Of a DNA stretch of 64,000 bases, positions 57,301-64,000 are shown piece by piece. The stretch comes from Hippopus hippopus (lineage: Eukaryota; Mollusca; Bivalvia; Cardiida; Cardiidae): NCBI GenBank assembly GCA_946811185.2, contig OX328107.1, positions 11,869,565 to 11,933,564 of the forward strand, written 5' to 3'. Numbering within the stretch: the stretch's first letter is position 1; the number at the start of each line of letters is the position of its first letter. The notes beneath the pieces are model-generated. The model saw only the letters and a program-made list of their open reading frames with translations. It made no database searches and had not been told where the DNA came from. The translations under genes were made by a program, and so were the position numbers.

Positions 57301-57767
57301 AACATATTCTGGCCAAAACAACCTTAGAAATACATGTGCAATATTTAGACTAAATTTCAGAGTTAAAAATTTCTATTCTTCAGTGCCGTATAGAATTTAA
57401 CTCTTTACCACACAATCCCGACTTTTAACGACCCTGAGAAAGAAGCCTATAGAAAACATTGTGGGAAAAGGAGAAAATGCTGGTAACCAGCATTTTCTCC
57501 TTTTCCCACAATATTTTCTACCCTATCAAAGTCAGAAATCATCATATTAACAAGATTTAATTTGTTGTCTGCAGATGCTTTGAATTTGGTCCAGTCCAAA
57601 AATTTGTCATTTGGTAAAGAGTTAAAACACTTACCCATCTGGTTTTTGTCTAAGCCCTCTGATTTCCCAATATCAGGAAGGGCATATGTGACAGACCTCT
57701 TTACTAATACTGTCAGAAAGTAGCTTGTGTAGATGCAGGCAAAGACCACCTTATGTTTGGTGGACAT
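39219..57767 (-). CDS. SLC37A4: SLC37A4-like sugar-phosphate transporter, complete ten-exon gene
   Basis: A major-facilitator membrane carrier of the organophosphate:phosphate antiporter type. The vertebrate relative moves glucose-6-phosphate into the ER lumen in exchange for phosphate. Coding exons on the minus strand are 57635-57767, 54630-54767, 53713-53810, 52588-52723, 50390-50491, 49186-49347, 48020-48105, 46535-46648, 41887-42025 and 39219-39385. They sum to 1275 nt, giving 424 residues plus stop, close to the family's usual ~430, and the frame is continuous across nine GT/AG introns. Family-like segments include SKFVCGVLLD, LNGVAAGTGWPAAVKIL, SVLSTSINVAGTAGP, SASEIGGMIGSLLAGYSSD, SIYGPVSILGV and LAGLPLGFIIKQFGW. 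The basic pair after the first membrane helix reads Lys-Arg rather than the usual Arg-Lys. The C-terminus is IKKE, near but not equal to a canonical KKXX ER-retrieval signal. The start chosen is the first ATG of exon 1. A possible 5' UTR splice acceptor lies at 57808-57810. Substrate and ER location are inferred; another SLC37 member or lineage-specific paralogue is possible. Confidence 0.9.
39617..39830. mobile_element. Palindromic CCAAT-box MITE next to a halved family A copy
   Basis: Ends CCAGGGTCCGGGTATG and ATACCGACCCTGG. The interior palindrome (39690-39765) reads TTTGAAAGTAACACAACTTC, TGATTGGCTAAAT and its complement, so it carries inverted CCAAT boxes. A family A left half (39585-39617) stops at its palindrome axis exactly where this element begins. 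Confidence 0.75.
41466..41590. mobile_element. Small inverted-repeat element in transporter intron 9
   Basis: TCAATAAACCACATTGTGAG, TTATGAAGCACAATGAATAA and their complements (TTATTTATTGTGCCTCATAA, CACAACAGTGGTTTATTGA) around a 25-bp centre. Confidence 0.78.
41887..42025 (-). CDS. SLC37A4: Transporter exon 9
   Basis: This 139-nt exon encodes LLIVMVAFGIGFSIYGPVSI, the acidic MECAPNNLSS segment and a following helix. Acceptor CTCTTTTCAG, donor AGTG|GTAGGT. A second GTAG donor four bases on would break the frame to exon 10, so 41887 is preferred. A V-SINE-like copy begins about 36 bp upstream of the acceptor. Confidence 0.9.
42062..42370 (+). mobile_element. V-SINE-like element in transporter intron 8
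   Basis: Head CATAGCTCAAGTGGTAGTGA and GGTTTGAGCCCCAGGGC, core TTTTGGATGAGACGTTAAAC, 3' part GCCCATATGGGCAACCAGTG and ATAAATAAATG tail. It begins about 36 bp from exon 9. Confidence 0.8.
42985..44265 (+). repeat. Nine-unit 145-bp tandem array inside J1
   Basis: The motif TTGACCTAGTGACCTA begins at 43065, 43210, 43355, 43500, 43645, 43790, 43935, 44080 and 44225, an unbroken spacing of exactly 145 bp despite substitutions between units. Each unit also carries AATGTGGCCTCTAGAGTGCC and a TCATCAAGACAAACATTCTG-like stretch. No open frame spans the units. Confidence 0.95.
44300..45180 (+). repeat. Second tandem array (166-167 bp units) inside J1
   Basis: ACATACCAAATATCAAAG recurs at 44323, 44490, 44656, 44822, 44989 and 45155 (spacing 166-167). 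Units contain CCAGTTTCAGAGAAGAAGAA, GTGACCCC and GACCCCAGGGGCAT. The sequence is unrelated to the 145-bp array. Confidence 0.95.
45408..46517 (+). mobile_element. Modular repeat element J2, directly downstream of J1
   Basis: Starts CAAGAGCGGC. Its 5' subterminal repeat ATACGCCCGTC (45432-45442) is the exact complement of GACGGGCGTAT (46501-46511) in the 3' hairpin ATACGTCCTGTC-TTC-GACGGGCGTAT. Between them are about five units of ~161 bp: TTCTT before the GCACTG motif occurs at 45856, 46016, 46179 and 46341, with a weaker one near 45690. A CGCC-rich stretch precedes the hairpin. Its 3' end lies about 16 bp inside the donor end of transporter intron 8. Confidence 0.65.
46535..46648 (-). CDS. 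SLC37A4: Transporter exon 8
   Basis: This 114-nt, 38-codon exon encodes SKNTASSIIRQCVVAWF and a membrane helix ending AHSSW. Phase 0 on both sides; acceptor CGATACAG, donor TGG|GTAAGT. A family A MITE abuts the acceptor side (21 bp away) and a modular repeat element ends about 16 bp inside the next intron. Confidence 0.9.
46670..46901. mobile_element. Family A MITE in transporter intron 7, next to exon 8
   Basis: TTAACCCTTTCCCAAAAGAC to AGTAAAGGGTTAA, palindrome with one mismatch (GCAGGTAACCAGC). Its end is 21 bp from the first base of exon 8, so only the distal polypyrimidine tract and AG are outside the element. Confidence 0.85.
47585..47820 (-). mobile_element. SINE, old copy in transporter intron 7
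   Basis: TGATTGAATGGTGTTTTACC, CACATATTCATGTATTTCC, and a tRNA-like head in reverse with AACTCGAACCCAGGGC and ACCACTGAGCCACGC. Confidence 0.7.
48020..48105 (-). CDS. SLC37A4: Transporter exon 7
   Basis: This 86-nt exon encodes NSYTSASEIGGMIGSLLAGY and SSDYLLSK, the best conserved stretch of the family (S-Y-x-S-A-x-E-x-G-G). Acceptor TTTTTGTAG, donor AAA|GTAAGTG; leaves in phase 0. A family A MITE ends 38 bp upstream of the acceptor. Confidence 0.93.
48144..48313. mobile_element. Family A MITE in transporter intron 6
   Basis: Bounded by TTAACTC and GGGTTAA, shortened interior, palindrome nearly perfect (GGTTTACC centre). Ends 38 bp upstream of the exon 7 acceptor. Confidence 0.8.
48635..48765 (-). 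mobile_element. V-SINE-like 3' fragment
   Basis: In reverse: GCGAGATACAGGACAAAACC, ATCCTAAATTACGCCTGG, CATATAGCACCATCACAC. Confidence 0.68.
48846..49110 (-). mobile_element. SINE remnant in transporter intron 6
   Basis: TTTGTTTGGTGTTTTATGC, CACCTGCCTATGTTTCC, CTGGCTGCTTTC and AATGAATCCTGTTGCAATGA in the order expected of a reversed SINE. Confidence 0.6.
49186..49347 (-). CDS. SLC37A4: Transporter exon 6
   Basis: This 162-nt exon contains KMSRLELFKLPGYGSVCFTY and YGTLQWVPLYLVNDLG, the start of the second half of the carrier. Acceptor CCTTGTAG, donor ACAG|GTGAAT. Where vertebrate SLC37A4 has an acidic DWGQ-type motif, this protein has LQWVP, a notable divergence. Confidence 0.9.
50390..50491 (-). 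CDS. SLC37A4: Transporter exon 5 (central loop)
   Basis: This 102-nt exon encodes the helix VCSVIAGPIVYVVLEYSYS and a polar stretch ending NTDKKTD, matching the cytosolic loop between the two six-helix halves of such carriers. Acceptor AATTTTCACAG, donor A|GTAAGTG; phase 1 both sides. Confidence 0.85.
50575..51015. repeat. Family A MITE copies in transporter intron 4
   Basis: Arms occur at 50580, 50690 and a good copy at about 50820-51012 (GAAAACACTGTGGGAAAAGG, core TTGGTAGCCAGT, tail ATCTGCAAATGCTTCCAACC, end GGTATGGAAAAAGGGTAA). Confidence 0.7.
52048..52298. mobile_element. Family B MITE, inverted, in transporter intron 4
   Basis: Left end degraded (GGCCCTCTTGGAAAAG), right end ATCAGAGCATGGCT; core TGTCAGCCTGTGCG / TGTGCAGGCTGACA. 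Confidence 0.75.
52321..52536. mobile_element. Family A MITE, full length, in transporter intron 4
   Basis: TTAACCCTTTCCCACACAA to TGGTAAAGTGTTAA with the perfect GGTAACC-centred palindrome. Lies 51 bp downstream of the exon 4 donor. Confidence 0.85.
52588..52723 (-). CDS. SLC37A4: Transporter exon 4
   Basis: This 136-nt exon reads from IFRKDQLGTAWSVLSTSI through GWKTSIALPG. Acceptor ACCTGACAG, donor G|GTAGGG; leaves in phase 1. It lies between a family A MITE (ends 52536) and a family B MITE (starts 52762). Confidence 0.92.
52762..53029. mobile_element. Family B MITE in transporter intron 3
   Basis: GAACCATGCTCTGTGACAAG to TGTCAGAGAGTGATTC; core CAGATCAGCCTGTGCAG with matched complement. 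Begins 39 bp upstream of exon 4. Confidence 0.8.
53713..53810 (-). CDS. SLC37A4: Transporter exon 3
   Basis: This 98-nt exon encodes MFTLLWMLNGVAAGTGWPA and KILKQ. The NG-GxGWP signature is typical of the family. Acceptor CTATTTCCAG, donor CAG|GTAAAA; enters in phase 1 and leaves in phase 0. Confidence 0.92.
53846..54093. mobile_element. Family B MITE, inverted, in transporter intron 2
   Basis: GAGCCATGCTCTCACAAAAG to TTCACAAGCATGGGTTAA; core partly deleted. Begins 35 bp upstream of exon 3. Confidence 0.75.
54317..54575 (-). mobile_element. SINE remnant with (TTGG)n tail in transporter intron 2
   Basis: TTGGTTGG array (54317-54369), TTTTACACCACTTTCAACAT, then a head-like GGCTCAAACACCAGGCC and CACTAGGCCACACAGGA. 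Confidence 0.65.
54630..54767 (-). CDS. SLC37A4: Transporter exon 2
   Basis: This 138-nt exon carries SAQLIAYAASKFVCGVLLD, the typical second helix and following loop, and ends in the third helix. Acceptor is TTTGCCATCAG and donor GTAAAG; phase 1 on both sides. A family B MITE lies about 44 bp upstream of the acceptor. Confidence 0.92.
54812..55072. mobile_element. Family B MITE, inverted, in transporter intron 1
   Basis: GACCAACACTCTGACAAAAG to CACAGAGCATTGCTC; core ATGTCAGCCTGTGCAGACTG. Begins 44 bp upstream of exon 2. Confidence 0.78.
55282..56404 (+). mobile_element. Modular repeat element J3 in transporter intron 1
   Basis: Starts AAACAAGAGG with the same AGGGCCATGATGGCCCT palindrome as J1. 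Its subterminal pair is different: TAGCTCCACTGG (55314-55325) against CCAGTGGAGCTA (56389-56400), which lies in the 3' hairpin followed by AAAA. The interior has irregular units around AAGCTACATGCAAAATTTGG and GTGACCCCTG, then GGACGCTGGACGGACACC. It shares end architecture and the CCATGACATAAG motif with the left-edge copy. Confidence 0.65.
56937..57203. mobile_element. Family A MITE with internal 39-bp duplication
   Basis: Bounded by TTAA, opposite orientation to its neighbour. The right palindrome arm is duplicated in tandem: 57079-57117 is repeated as 57118-57156 (CAGCATTTTCTCC through AAAAGGCT). Confidence 0.85.
57397..57625. mobile_element. Family A MITE, full length, beside transporter exon 1
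   Basis: 229 bp bounded by TTAA. The ends read TTAACTCTTTACCACACAA and, inverted, TTGGTAAAGAGTTAA, and a perfect central palindrome runs outward from CTGGTAACCAG. TTAA target sites and CCCTTT/CTCTTT-type ends suggest mobilisation by a piggyBac-type transposase (inference). It ends nine bases inside intron 1. Confidence 0.85.
57635..57767 (-). CDS. SLC37A4: Transporter exon 1 (N-terminus and first helix)
   Basis: Encodes residues 1-44 plus one base of codon 45, starting MSTKHKVVF and ending KNQM. It holds the first membrane segment and the Lys-Arg pair. The donor is GTAAGTG directly at 57634. A family A MITE begins only nine bases into the intron. Confidence 0.9.
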
Positions 57768-58253
57768 CTTTCTGTCTTATTTGTTTGTTGTTACATGCAC
57801 TGTTTATCTGAAATAGTGACAGACATAGGAGTAATCAATCATCAAATACATGTACTTGGTCAAAGTTTTTGTATAGCATTTTTACAGAGGAAAAAAATTC
57901 ATATTCTATGTATAGGGACATAATTTATTTTTTTGATAAGTGTTTTACTCATAGTCATTTTTGAACAACAAAAAAATAGGTCTAACTTGAGAGCATTTCA
58001 GACAACAAATCAAATGTTGCTCAAACGAATGGATGTCTTTGAAAAGGTAAAAGACAATCTGCAAAAAGGAGAAAATGCTGGTAACCAGCATTTTCTCCTT
58101 TCCTCACAATGTTTTCAAAAGTGTTCTACCTCATGTTCATTTAAACAAGGAATTGTTTTGTAATGGGTTATTGTTGCTTTCAATAATAGTTCAGTCATAA
58201 CATTGCAGCCAGCCCATCTCTCAATGTGTTCTTGCCAGCCTGGTAACACATCT

Positions 58254-58570
58254 GCCAAGCCTGGTAGCTCAGTCAGTAGTGTACAAGACTTGAGAGCAGG
58301 GGGCTGCAAGTCCCATTCCGGGCTCGGCTAATTTCTTTCTTTCCAAGCACTGATGATAGTCATTGCGACAGGATTCATTCCTATCTCACTGCTGACCACT
58401 GTTTCAACAATGGTTATGTGGGAAAGCAATCCAGTGGCTTGGAAAGAATATTGTGCAGAGTACTGGTAAATGAAACTCCAGGACAACATGGATAGGTGCA
58501 CTAGCCACTGCAATATAACTGAAATAATGTTGAAATGGTGTTAAATGCTATAGAATCAATCAATCAATCA
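58254..58570 (+). mobile_element. Full-length CAAT-tailed SINE with 14-bp target duplication
   Basis: 317 bp with B-box-like AAGTCCCATTCC and GTTGAAATGGTGTTAAATGC before the tail. Flanked by CTGGTAACACATCT (58240-58253 and 58571-58584). Confidence 0.9.
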
Positions 58571-58843
58571 CTGGTAACACATCTTGACTAGTGCATGTGT
58601 AAATGCTCCACCTTTTAGGCACTCTCCATAATGTAAAGCTGGTTTAGTTTTGACTGTGCTCAATAATTCCTTAAACATACAGGGTAACAGATAAGCCTGA
58701 CGGTACTTAATTTACTCATTTCTATGTTAATGGATGACAGTATACTGTGTTAGGATTAGGATTTGAGTAAAAAGGTTTTTAAAATCTTCACTATTTTAAG
58801 CTATGTATATCAATGACTTTTGTATCTGGCTAAGCTACCAGGG

Positions 58844-59521
58844 CAGGGTCCAAAAAATCCACTTGTCCGCTCGTATTTACGAGTGAGAAATGGATGAGGA
58901 CAAGTGAAATATCAGTCATGGTCGCCCGACAGGACGAGTGGTAAATAGGAGGTAGTGAACAAATAAGTTTTTCCAGATGAAAATTATCTTACAGGAGACA
59001 AAACGGTCATTTCATTATTGAATAAGACAATTAAGGGTATTCTGGAAATCAAATATTGAAACTGGACATAAAACCTGCTGGTATCCGCTCTAAATAAAGA
59101 CCGGTTTCAAGTAAGCCTAATGATATAACCCGGGACATTTTCATTGCATACAGATGTTTTAATATGCCTCGGGTAGATCTAATTCAATACGAGTGACTTT
59201 GCCAATTTATTAAAACGATCAACATTAACAATAACGCAAATACTCTCCCGAAACCAGGTCCAAAAACTGTGTTGTTCTGGCTTTATTAATTTCTTATAAC
59301 TTGACCGGATAAATGATACCGGATATTCAAACCCGGTATTTAATGTTTGTTGCTACTGGAGACAATATAATTAGTGTTCCGTTTCGTCTGAAAAAAAAAG
59401 CCAGTCAAATATTAGACAGGTTTTTCTCTTCGGACGAGTGAGGATCAAGGCAGGGCAAGTGTTTTTTCAAAGTCACTTGTCCTATAGGACGAGTGTCTTT
59501 TCCAGAAATTTTTGGACCCTG
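58844..59521. mobile_element. TIR element with CAGGGTCC ends
   Basis: 678 bp between CAGGGTCCAAAAAATCCACT and AAATTTTTGGACCCTG, with further inverted CACTTGTCC/GGACAAGTG and GACGAGTG motifs near both ends. CAGGG ends resemble hAT elements. The target duplication is unclear because the flanks are GGG-rich. No transposase frame. Confidence 0.72.
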
Positions 59522-59529
59522 CAGGGCCA

Positions 59530-61180
59530 TGCTTTTGTAGTACTTAATGATTGATGGACCCTCAGCGTGCCCAACCATGCTCAAAGAAATTTTCTATACA
59601 GATACAAGATTCAAATGATTACAATTTCAAACCTACTTTCTTCCATAATTATGGTCAAATATCAGACTGCACATGTTTGATCTTGATCTACATAGGCCCT
59701 AATAGCAACTAGGCTTTGCTTTGTTATATAAATCCCTCCACTAGACTGGAGTACCACTTTTCAGTTGGTTGTTTGATTATCTCATTTTATTACGAGATAC
59801 TTCTGTACTGGGATAGTTAGTTATATAACTTTCAAATTTTCGTGTGACATATTATATATGTACATGTGCTTGTTATTATATACGCATATCTGACAGGCTC
59901 AGATTGGAGTAGAGAGAAAGAGTCCGATACAAGGAAATTCGGGTACCAGACCCTAACTCTTTATTGAATAAATTTCCTTGGTTCTCTTACATGCTCAGTG
60001 TAAAGCACCGATACATGCGAGGCTACCTCTGGGTTTCTAACCAGTTCACCTCTTGTTGGGTGGGAAACACAAAGTATCTCTGATAAACATCCTTCTAGAC
60101 CGGTAGTCCAACGTGTTAAAGGCTCCTTTAAGGTTAATCTGCAAGTTCTTTTTCTCTATTCTATCTGTATTATGAAATTGTCATTTATATCTATTATCAT
60201 TTTTTTGTAAAATTACTGCTTAAATGGCTCAAAATTTTTGCTTTAAGCCATATAAGACAACACTTTCGGTTAACAAGAGGGCGAGACTTTTTGAGTACGA
60301 AATACAACCCACACGTCATCTGCATTTAAATTCTGTGTCTACCAATACCTTGACAGGTAACTGAAACAACGCTTCCAAGTAGTCGTGTCTTTTACGAGAT
60401 TGTTACTTGCTGAATAATTCTTTCACTTTTGTCCCGGGCCGAGATAAGCACATTTTCGTAAGTTTTTTTCTTTGAGGGCTGCTTTTGTTGTCGTTGTTGT
60501 TGTTGTTGTTTGTTGTGTTGTTGTTGTGGCATCAAAATCAAAGTACTGGTGAGATCGAAACTGGCTTATCAAAGTTGACCGTTGGAATGAAAGTTGATAT
60601 TGTCACCACACAATGCTACGATATGGTTTTATTTGACGAGCGACTCATACTTGAAACAAAGGAATATTCCTTTTTTATAGATGAATCTTACCAGCGCTAC
60701 GTCATAGGAACATATGTCTACATGCATATAAACGATCCCTGATGTAGCCAACCCGGTTACCACTGAAGCCCCGGGGTGGAGGGGGGGCGCACCATGTTCG
60801 TCAGAGCTTTTCTGTGTCAACAATAAGCCATAGCACTGTGTAGCCAAGCTGACGTTTCTGTCGGGCGTATACATAAACTAATTTACATTTAACCTCTGCA
60901 CATAATTTTAATCCACTCCCCCACCCCACCCCCCCCCCTTCAGACATCTCATCTAAAATTTTCCATTCCCTTTCAACTGAAGAAACAAAAAATGGCAATA
61001 TGGCAATGGCCATCTGGAATTTCTCTGATGGAATAACCGTACAAAGTGTCGGTCAGGATAAATGCAAAAGCAGACCCTGCAATTTGTTTACTGGCTGATC
61101 TCGACCTTAACTGTGCGCTTAACTATTTACCAAACAATCAGGATCGACTGTGTTTTAACGACCTTGGAAAAGAGGGTTTT
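59530..61180. other. No supported gene upstream of the transporter
   Basis: A family C fragment lies near 59660-59700 (CAGACTGCACATG). A C/G-rich patch lies at 60765-60795 and a poly-C run near 60915-60940. A family A remnant follows at 61185. If the transporter has upstream 5' UTR exons or a promoter they could lie here, but none was identified. Confidence 0.5.
60483..60530 (+). repeat. (GTT)n microsatellite
   Basis: TTGTTGTCGTTGTTGTTGTT run; the overlapping 85-codon frame has no other support. Confidence 0.9.
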
Positions 61181-61444
61181 TAAAAACACTGTAGGAAAAA
61201 AAAACAGGAAATGCAGTTCACCAGCATGTTCTACTTATCCAACAATGTTTTCTACCCTTTCAATTACAGCTGCCATTAGCCGCATTTGTCTTTGCAAGCT
61301 TGTGCTTTATTTTAATATAGACAGGTCTAAAATTTTGACTTAAGGTAAAGACTGCCATGTCAACCTTGCTATGAAATGATTCTTCTGTTTGGATCATTTA
61401 TTGCCAATCGTTCGTTACTAATTATATCAGAGACAGCCTTTCAT

Positions 61445-61985
61445 TTAATATATAGTCAACCGTATTTGCTCAAGTGGTAGGCCCGCCCAGGTAGCTCAAT
61501 GGCTGGCGTATCGGACTCATGACCTGGTGGTTGTGATTTCGATACCTGGTCGAGGCAAACTTTCATTCCGTCGATCTTTCGCCTCTCACCTCTGATGCAT
61601 GTGAGAAAGTAGTAAGTGACTTGGAAAGAAAGTTGTGTCAGCACTGGTGTGAGAAAGCCAGGAAACAAATGCGAAGGTGCAACTGACCGCCGTGATATGA
61701 ACTAAGCCCTTAAAACGGCGTTAAACTCCAATTCAATCAAATCAATCAATTGCTCAAGTGGTAGTGAACGGGATTTTTAATCTCGGGGGTCTTGGCTCGA
61801 TCTCCACGGCTGGCCAACTAAAATTACTATTAGTGTTTTTGATAAAAATTTACAAGAGCCAGGTGTAACTTACGACGGTTTCGTGCTGTATCTTGCACTA
61901 TCCGCTACAACATAAAAAGACTTTCAGTCTTGTAGGGACATCCCCTATATAGTTAACCAGTGGCGACGATAAATAAACTCAAAAC
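61445..61985 (+). mobile_element. V-SINE-like element split by a CAAT-tailed SINE
   Basis: Head ends at TTGCTCAAGTGGTAG (61480) and resumes at 61750 with GTGAACGGG and CGGCTGGCCAACTAAAATTA. The core is shortened (no full GGATGAGACG). The tail is AGTTAACCAGTGGCGACGAT then ATAAATAAAC. Confidence 0.78.
61481..61749 (+). mobile_element. CAAT-tailed SINE inserted in a V-SINE-like copy
   Basis: Head GGTAGCTCAATGGCTGGCG and GTGATTTCGATACC, tail AATCAAATCAATCAAT. A 15-bp duplication TTGCTCAAGTGGTAG (61466-61480 and 61750-61764) is itself part of the host V-SINE head. Confidence 0.9.
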
Positions 61986-64000
61986 TATGTTGACATATTT
62001 CTGTCACGAGATACGAGATGACTATCATGACAGTTTTAGAAAACTATCGCGATAATTCAAAGTTTCCTGATAATTCTATCAAGATTCGAAAAAGTTTTCT
62101 AAAAACTGAAAAAAATATCATGGTAATATGGTGACATATTTCTGTCACGAGATACGAGATAACTACCATTTTGAAAATTTTTAAAAAACTATCTCGAAAA
62201 ATCAAAGTTTCCTGAAAATTTTATCTAGATAGTGAAAAGTTTCCTGAAAAAAACATCATGATAATATGGTGGCATATTTCTGCCACGAAATACAAGATAG
62301 CTACCATGATAATTTTAGAAAACTACCCCGATAAATTAAAGTTTCCTGGAAATTTTAGCGAGATAATGAAAAGTTTCCTGAAAAAAATATCACGATAAAC
62401 TTAATATTTTAACGCAAAATTTCTCAATCGTGCACGAAGCTGACATTCGAGACAAAATTATCGTGATCGTTCTATCTGTTTCTCGCTATCTATAAACAGA
62501 AAATTTATCATTTGGATAAACCCGGTAGTTTTTCACTTCACAAGATTGCAGTAAGTAAAAATTCGAATTATTAACAATTGTAGCTTAATTGGTAAATTTT
62601 GACAAGTGTCGAAATGAACAGAAGTCTGTAAAATCACAAAGATGACTCGAAATGCCTCCTACGAACAACTTTAAAACCATTCAGGGAAAAGGAGAATTCA
62701 TAAGGTTGTAGACGAAGATGTTCCGAAACCGTACCTAATTATAGATACCGTGAATGTCAGTTGTGGGCACGAAAGCAAAAAAAAAAAAAAATCCCGATAA
62801 CAGTTAGAATTATCGCGATATTTTTACCTTGAAACATTTTATTATCTATTTAATATTTCCAGGAAACTTTGTTTTATCACGATAGTTCTCTTAAATTATT
62901 GCAATAGCTATCTCGTATCTCGCGGCAGAAATATGCCACCATACAGTAGTTATCTCGTATCTCGTGACAGAAATATGCGGTTACCTAGAAAATTTCACAT
63001 TGATTAATAAACATCTTAACGCAAAATTTCTCATTCGTGCACGAAGCTGATATTCAAGATAAAATTATCGTGATAGTTCTACCCGTTTCTCGATATCTAT
63101 AAATAGAAAATTCACCATTTGGTTGAACTCTGCAGTTTTTGACTTTACAAGATGGCAACAAGTTAAAATTCGAATTATTTACAATTGTAGCTAATTGGTT
63201 AATTCTGACTAAACATGAAACGAACTGAAGTCTGTTAAACATAAAGACAATTCGAAATGCCTCCTACAAACAACTTTAAAGACATTGAGAGAAAGGGAGA
63301 ATTCTAAGGTTGGAGACATAGATGTTCCTGAAGCGTATCTAATTATACTCGTAGATACCGTAAATCTCAGTTTTTGGCACGAACGTTAAAAAACAATCGT
63401 TGTAACAGTGATAATTATCGCGATATTTTTGTCGTTAAACTTTTTATTATCTAGATAATATTTCCAGAAAAGTTTGCTTTATCACGATAGTTCTGTTAAA
63501 CTATGGCAATAGTATGGTGGCTTATTTCTGTCACGAGATACGAGATAAATATCATGACAAGTTTAGAAAACTATCGTGATAAATCAAAGTTTCCTGAAAA
63601 TTTTATCGAGATAGTGAAAAGTTTCCTGAAAAAAATATTACAATAAACTTTGTTATCTAACGCAGAATTTCTCAATCGTGCACGAAGCTGACATTCGAGA
63701 TAAAATTATCGAGTTAGTTCTATCCGTTTCTCGATATCTATAAATAGAAAATTCAACATATGAATGAACTTGGTTGTTTTTTACTTCACAAGTTTGGAGT
63801 AGTAAATGTTTTTATTATTAGCAATTGCAGCTAAATTGGTAAATTTTGACAAGAATCGAAGTGAACAAAAGTCTGTAAAATCATAACGACGACTTGAAAA
63901 GCCTCCTACAATCAACTTAAAAACCATTCAGGGAAATGGAAGTTCATAAGGTTGTAGACGAAGATGTTCCGAAACCGTATCTAATTATAGATATCGTGAA
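61985..64000 (+). repeat. Cluster of H elements running off the right edge
   Basis: Two short end-only fragments (about 61985-62127 and 62130-62264), complete H2, a headless copy (about 62988-63512) and a fifth copy from about 63517 cut by the window end. All are in the same orientation, suggesting local amplification. No other gene is visible here. Confidence 0.75.
62265..62943 (+). mobile_element. 679-bp TIR element H2
   Basis: Same ends as H1 and opposite orientation. The internal frame begins PPTNNFKTIQGKGEF but is broken by a one-base loss right after, so it cannot encode the H1 peptide. Confidence 0.82.

Noticed and set aside
60485..60742. 85-codon open frame
   Set aside because: The leucine/valine start is a (GTT)n microsatellite and the rest has no homology that I recognise.
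60765..60795. G-quadruplex or CpG-island promoter for the transporter
   Set aside because: Too short a GC-rich patch, about 3 kb upstream of the first coding exon, with no other promoter evidence.
61741..61820. tRNA gene
   Set aside because: Part of a V-SINE-like head interrupted by another SINE; no cloverleaf with a proper acceptor stem.

Overview
This is animal nuclear DNA, most likely from a bivalve mollusc. The basis is AT-rich sequence, genes split by long introns with GT/AG borders, dense short interspersed and foldback elements, a V-SINE-like core of the kind known from molluscs and fish, and tRNA-derived SINEs with a CAAT tail. No prokaryotic features, rRNA or convincing free-standing tRNA genes were seen. 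The phylum is inferred from repeat style and gene structure; no database search was possible.

Three gene models can be supported, all on the minus strand. (1) From 57767 down to 39219 lies a complete ten-exon gene for a 424-residue major-facilitator transporter of the organophosphate antiporter type. It most resembles the glucose-6-phosphate translocase SLC37A4, and all nine introns have GT/AG borders and a continuous reading frame. (2) From 31559 to 28328 lies a complete two-exon gene for a 90-residue secreted, four-cysteine protein with dibasic sites, a candidate neuropeptide or peptide-hormone precursor. (3) From 11219 to about 8165 lies a gene for a small secreted cysteine-containing protein; its first two exons are well supported and its last two are tentative. 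A decayed mariner transposase lies at 16746-17745 on the plus strand. A threonine/proline-rich reading frame at 4261-4542 (minus) may be a stray exon.

Most of the rest is mobile-element sequence. Family A is a roughly 215-230 bp TTAA-flanked MITE with a large central palindrome, present about 40 times whole or in part. Family B is a roughly 265 bp MITE with GAGCCATGCTCTG-like ends (14 copies). Family C is a TTAA-flanked MITE with CCCTTT ends (about 12 copies). There are paired copies of several other TIR or foldback elements (at 2.6/28.7, 10.2/15.2, 15.7/24.8, 16.3/32.3 and 21.4/62.3 kb), a 613 bp element with an 8 bp target duplication, CAAT-tailed SINEs with perfect 12-15 bp target duplications, and V-SINE-like copies.

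The most unusual structure is a set of modular elements at 42917-46517 and 55282-56404, with a probable fourth member at the left edge. Each has unrelated internal tandem repeats, including a nine-unit array of exactly 145 bp period. Each also has its own matched pair of 11-12 bp subterminal inverted repeats, the 3' one lying in a terminal hairpin. The end sequences differ between elements but complement each other within each element, an architecture like non-autonomous Helentrons or bivalve 'pearl' elements. Several transporter exons are bordered by mobile elements within 9-50 bp of their splice sites.
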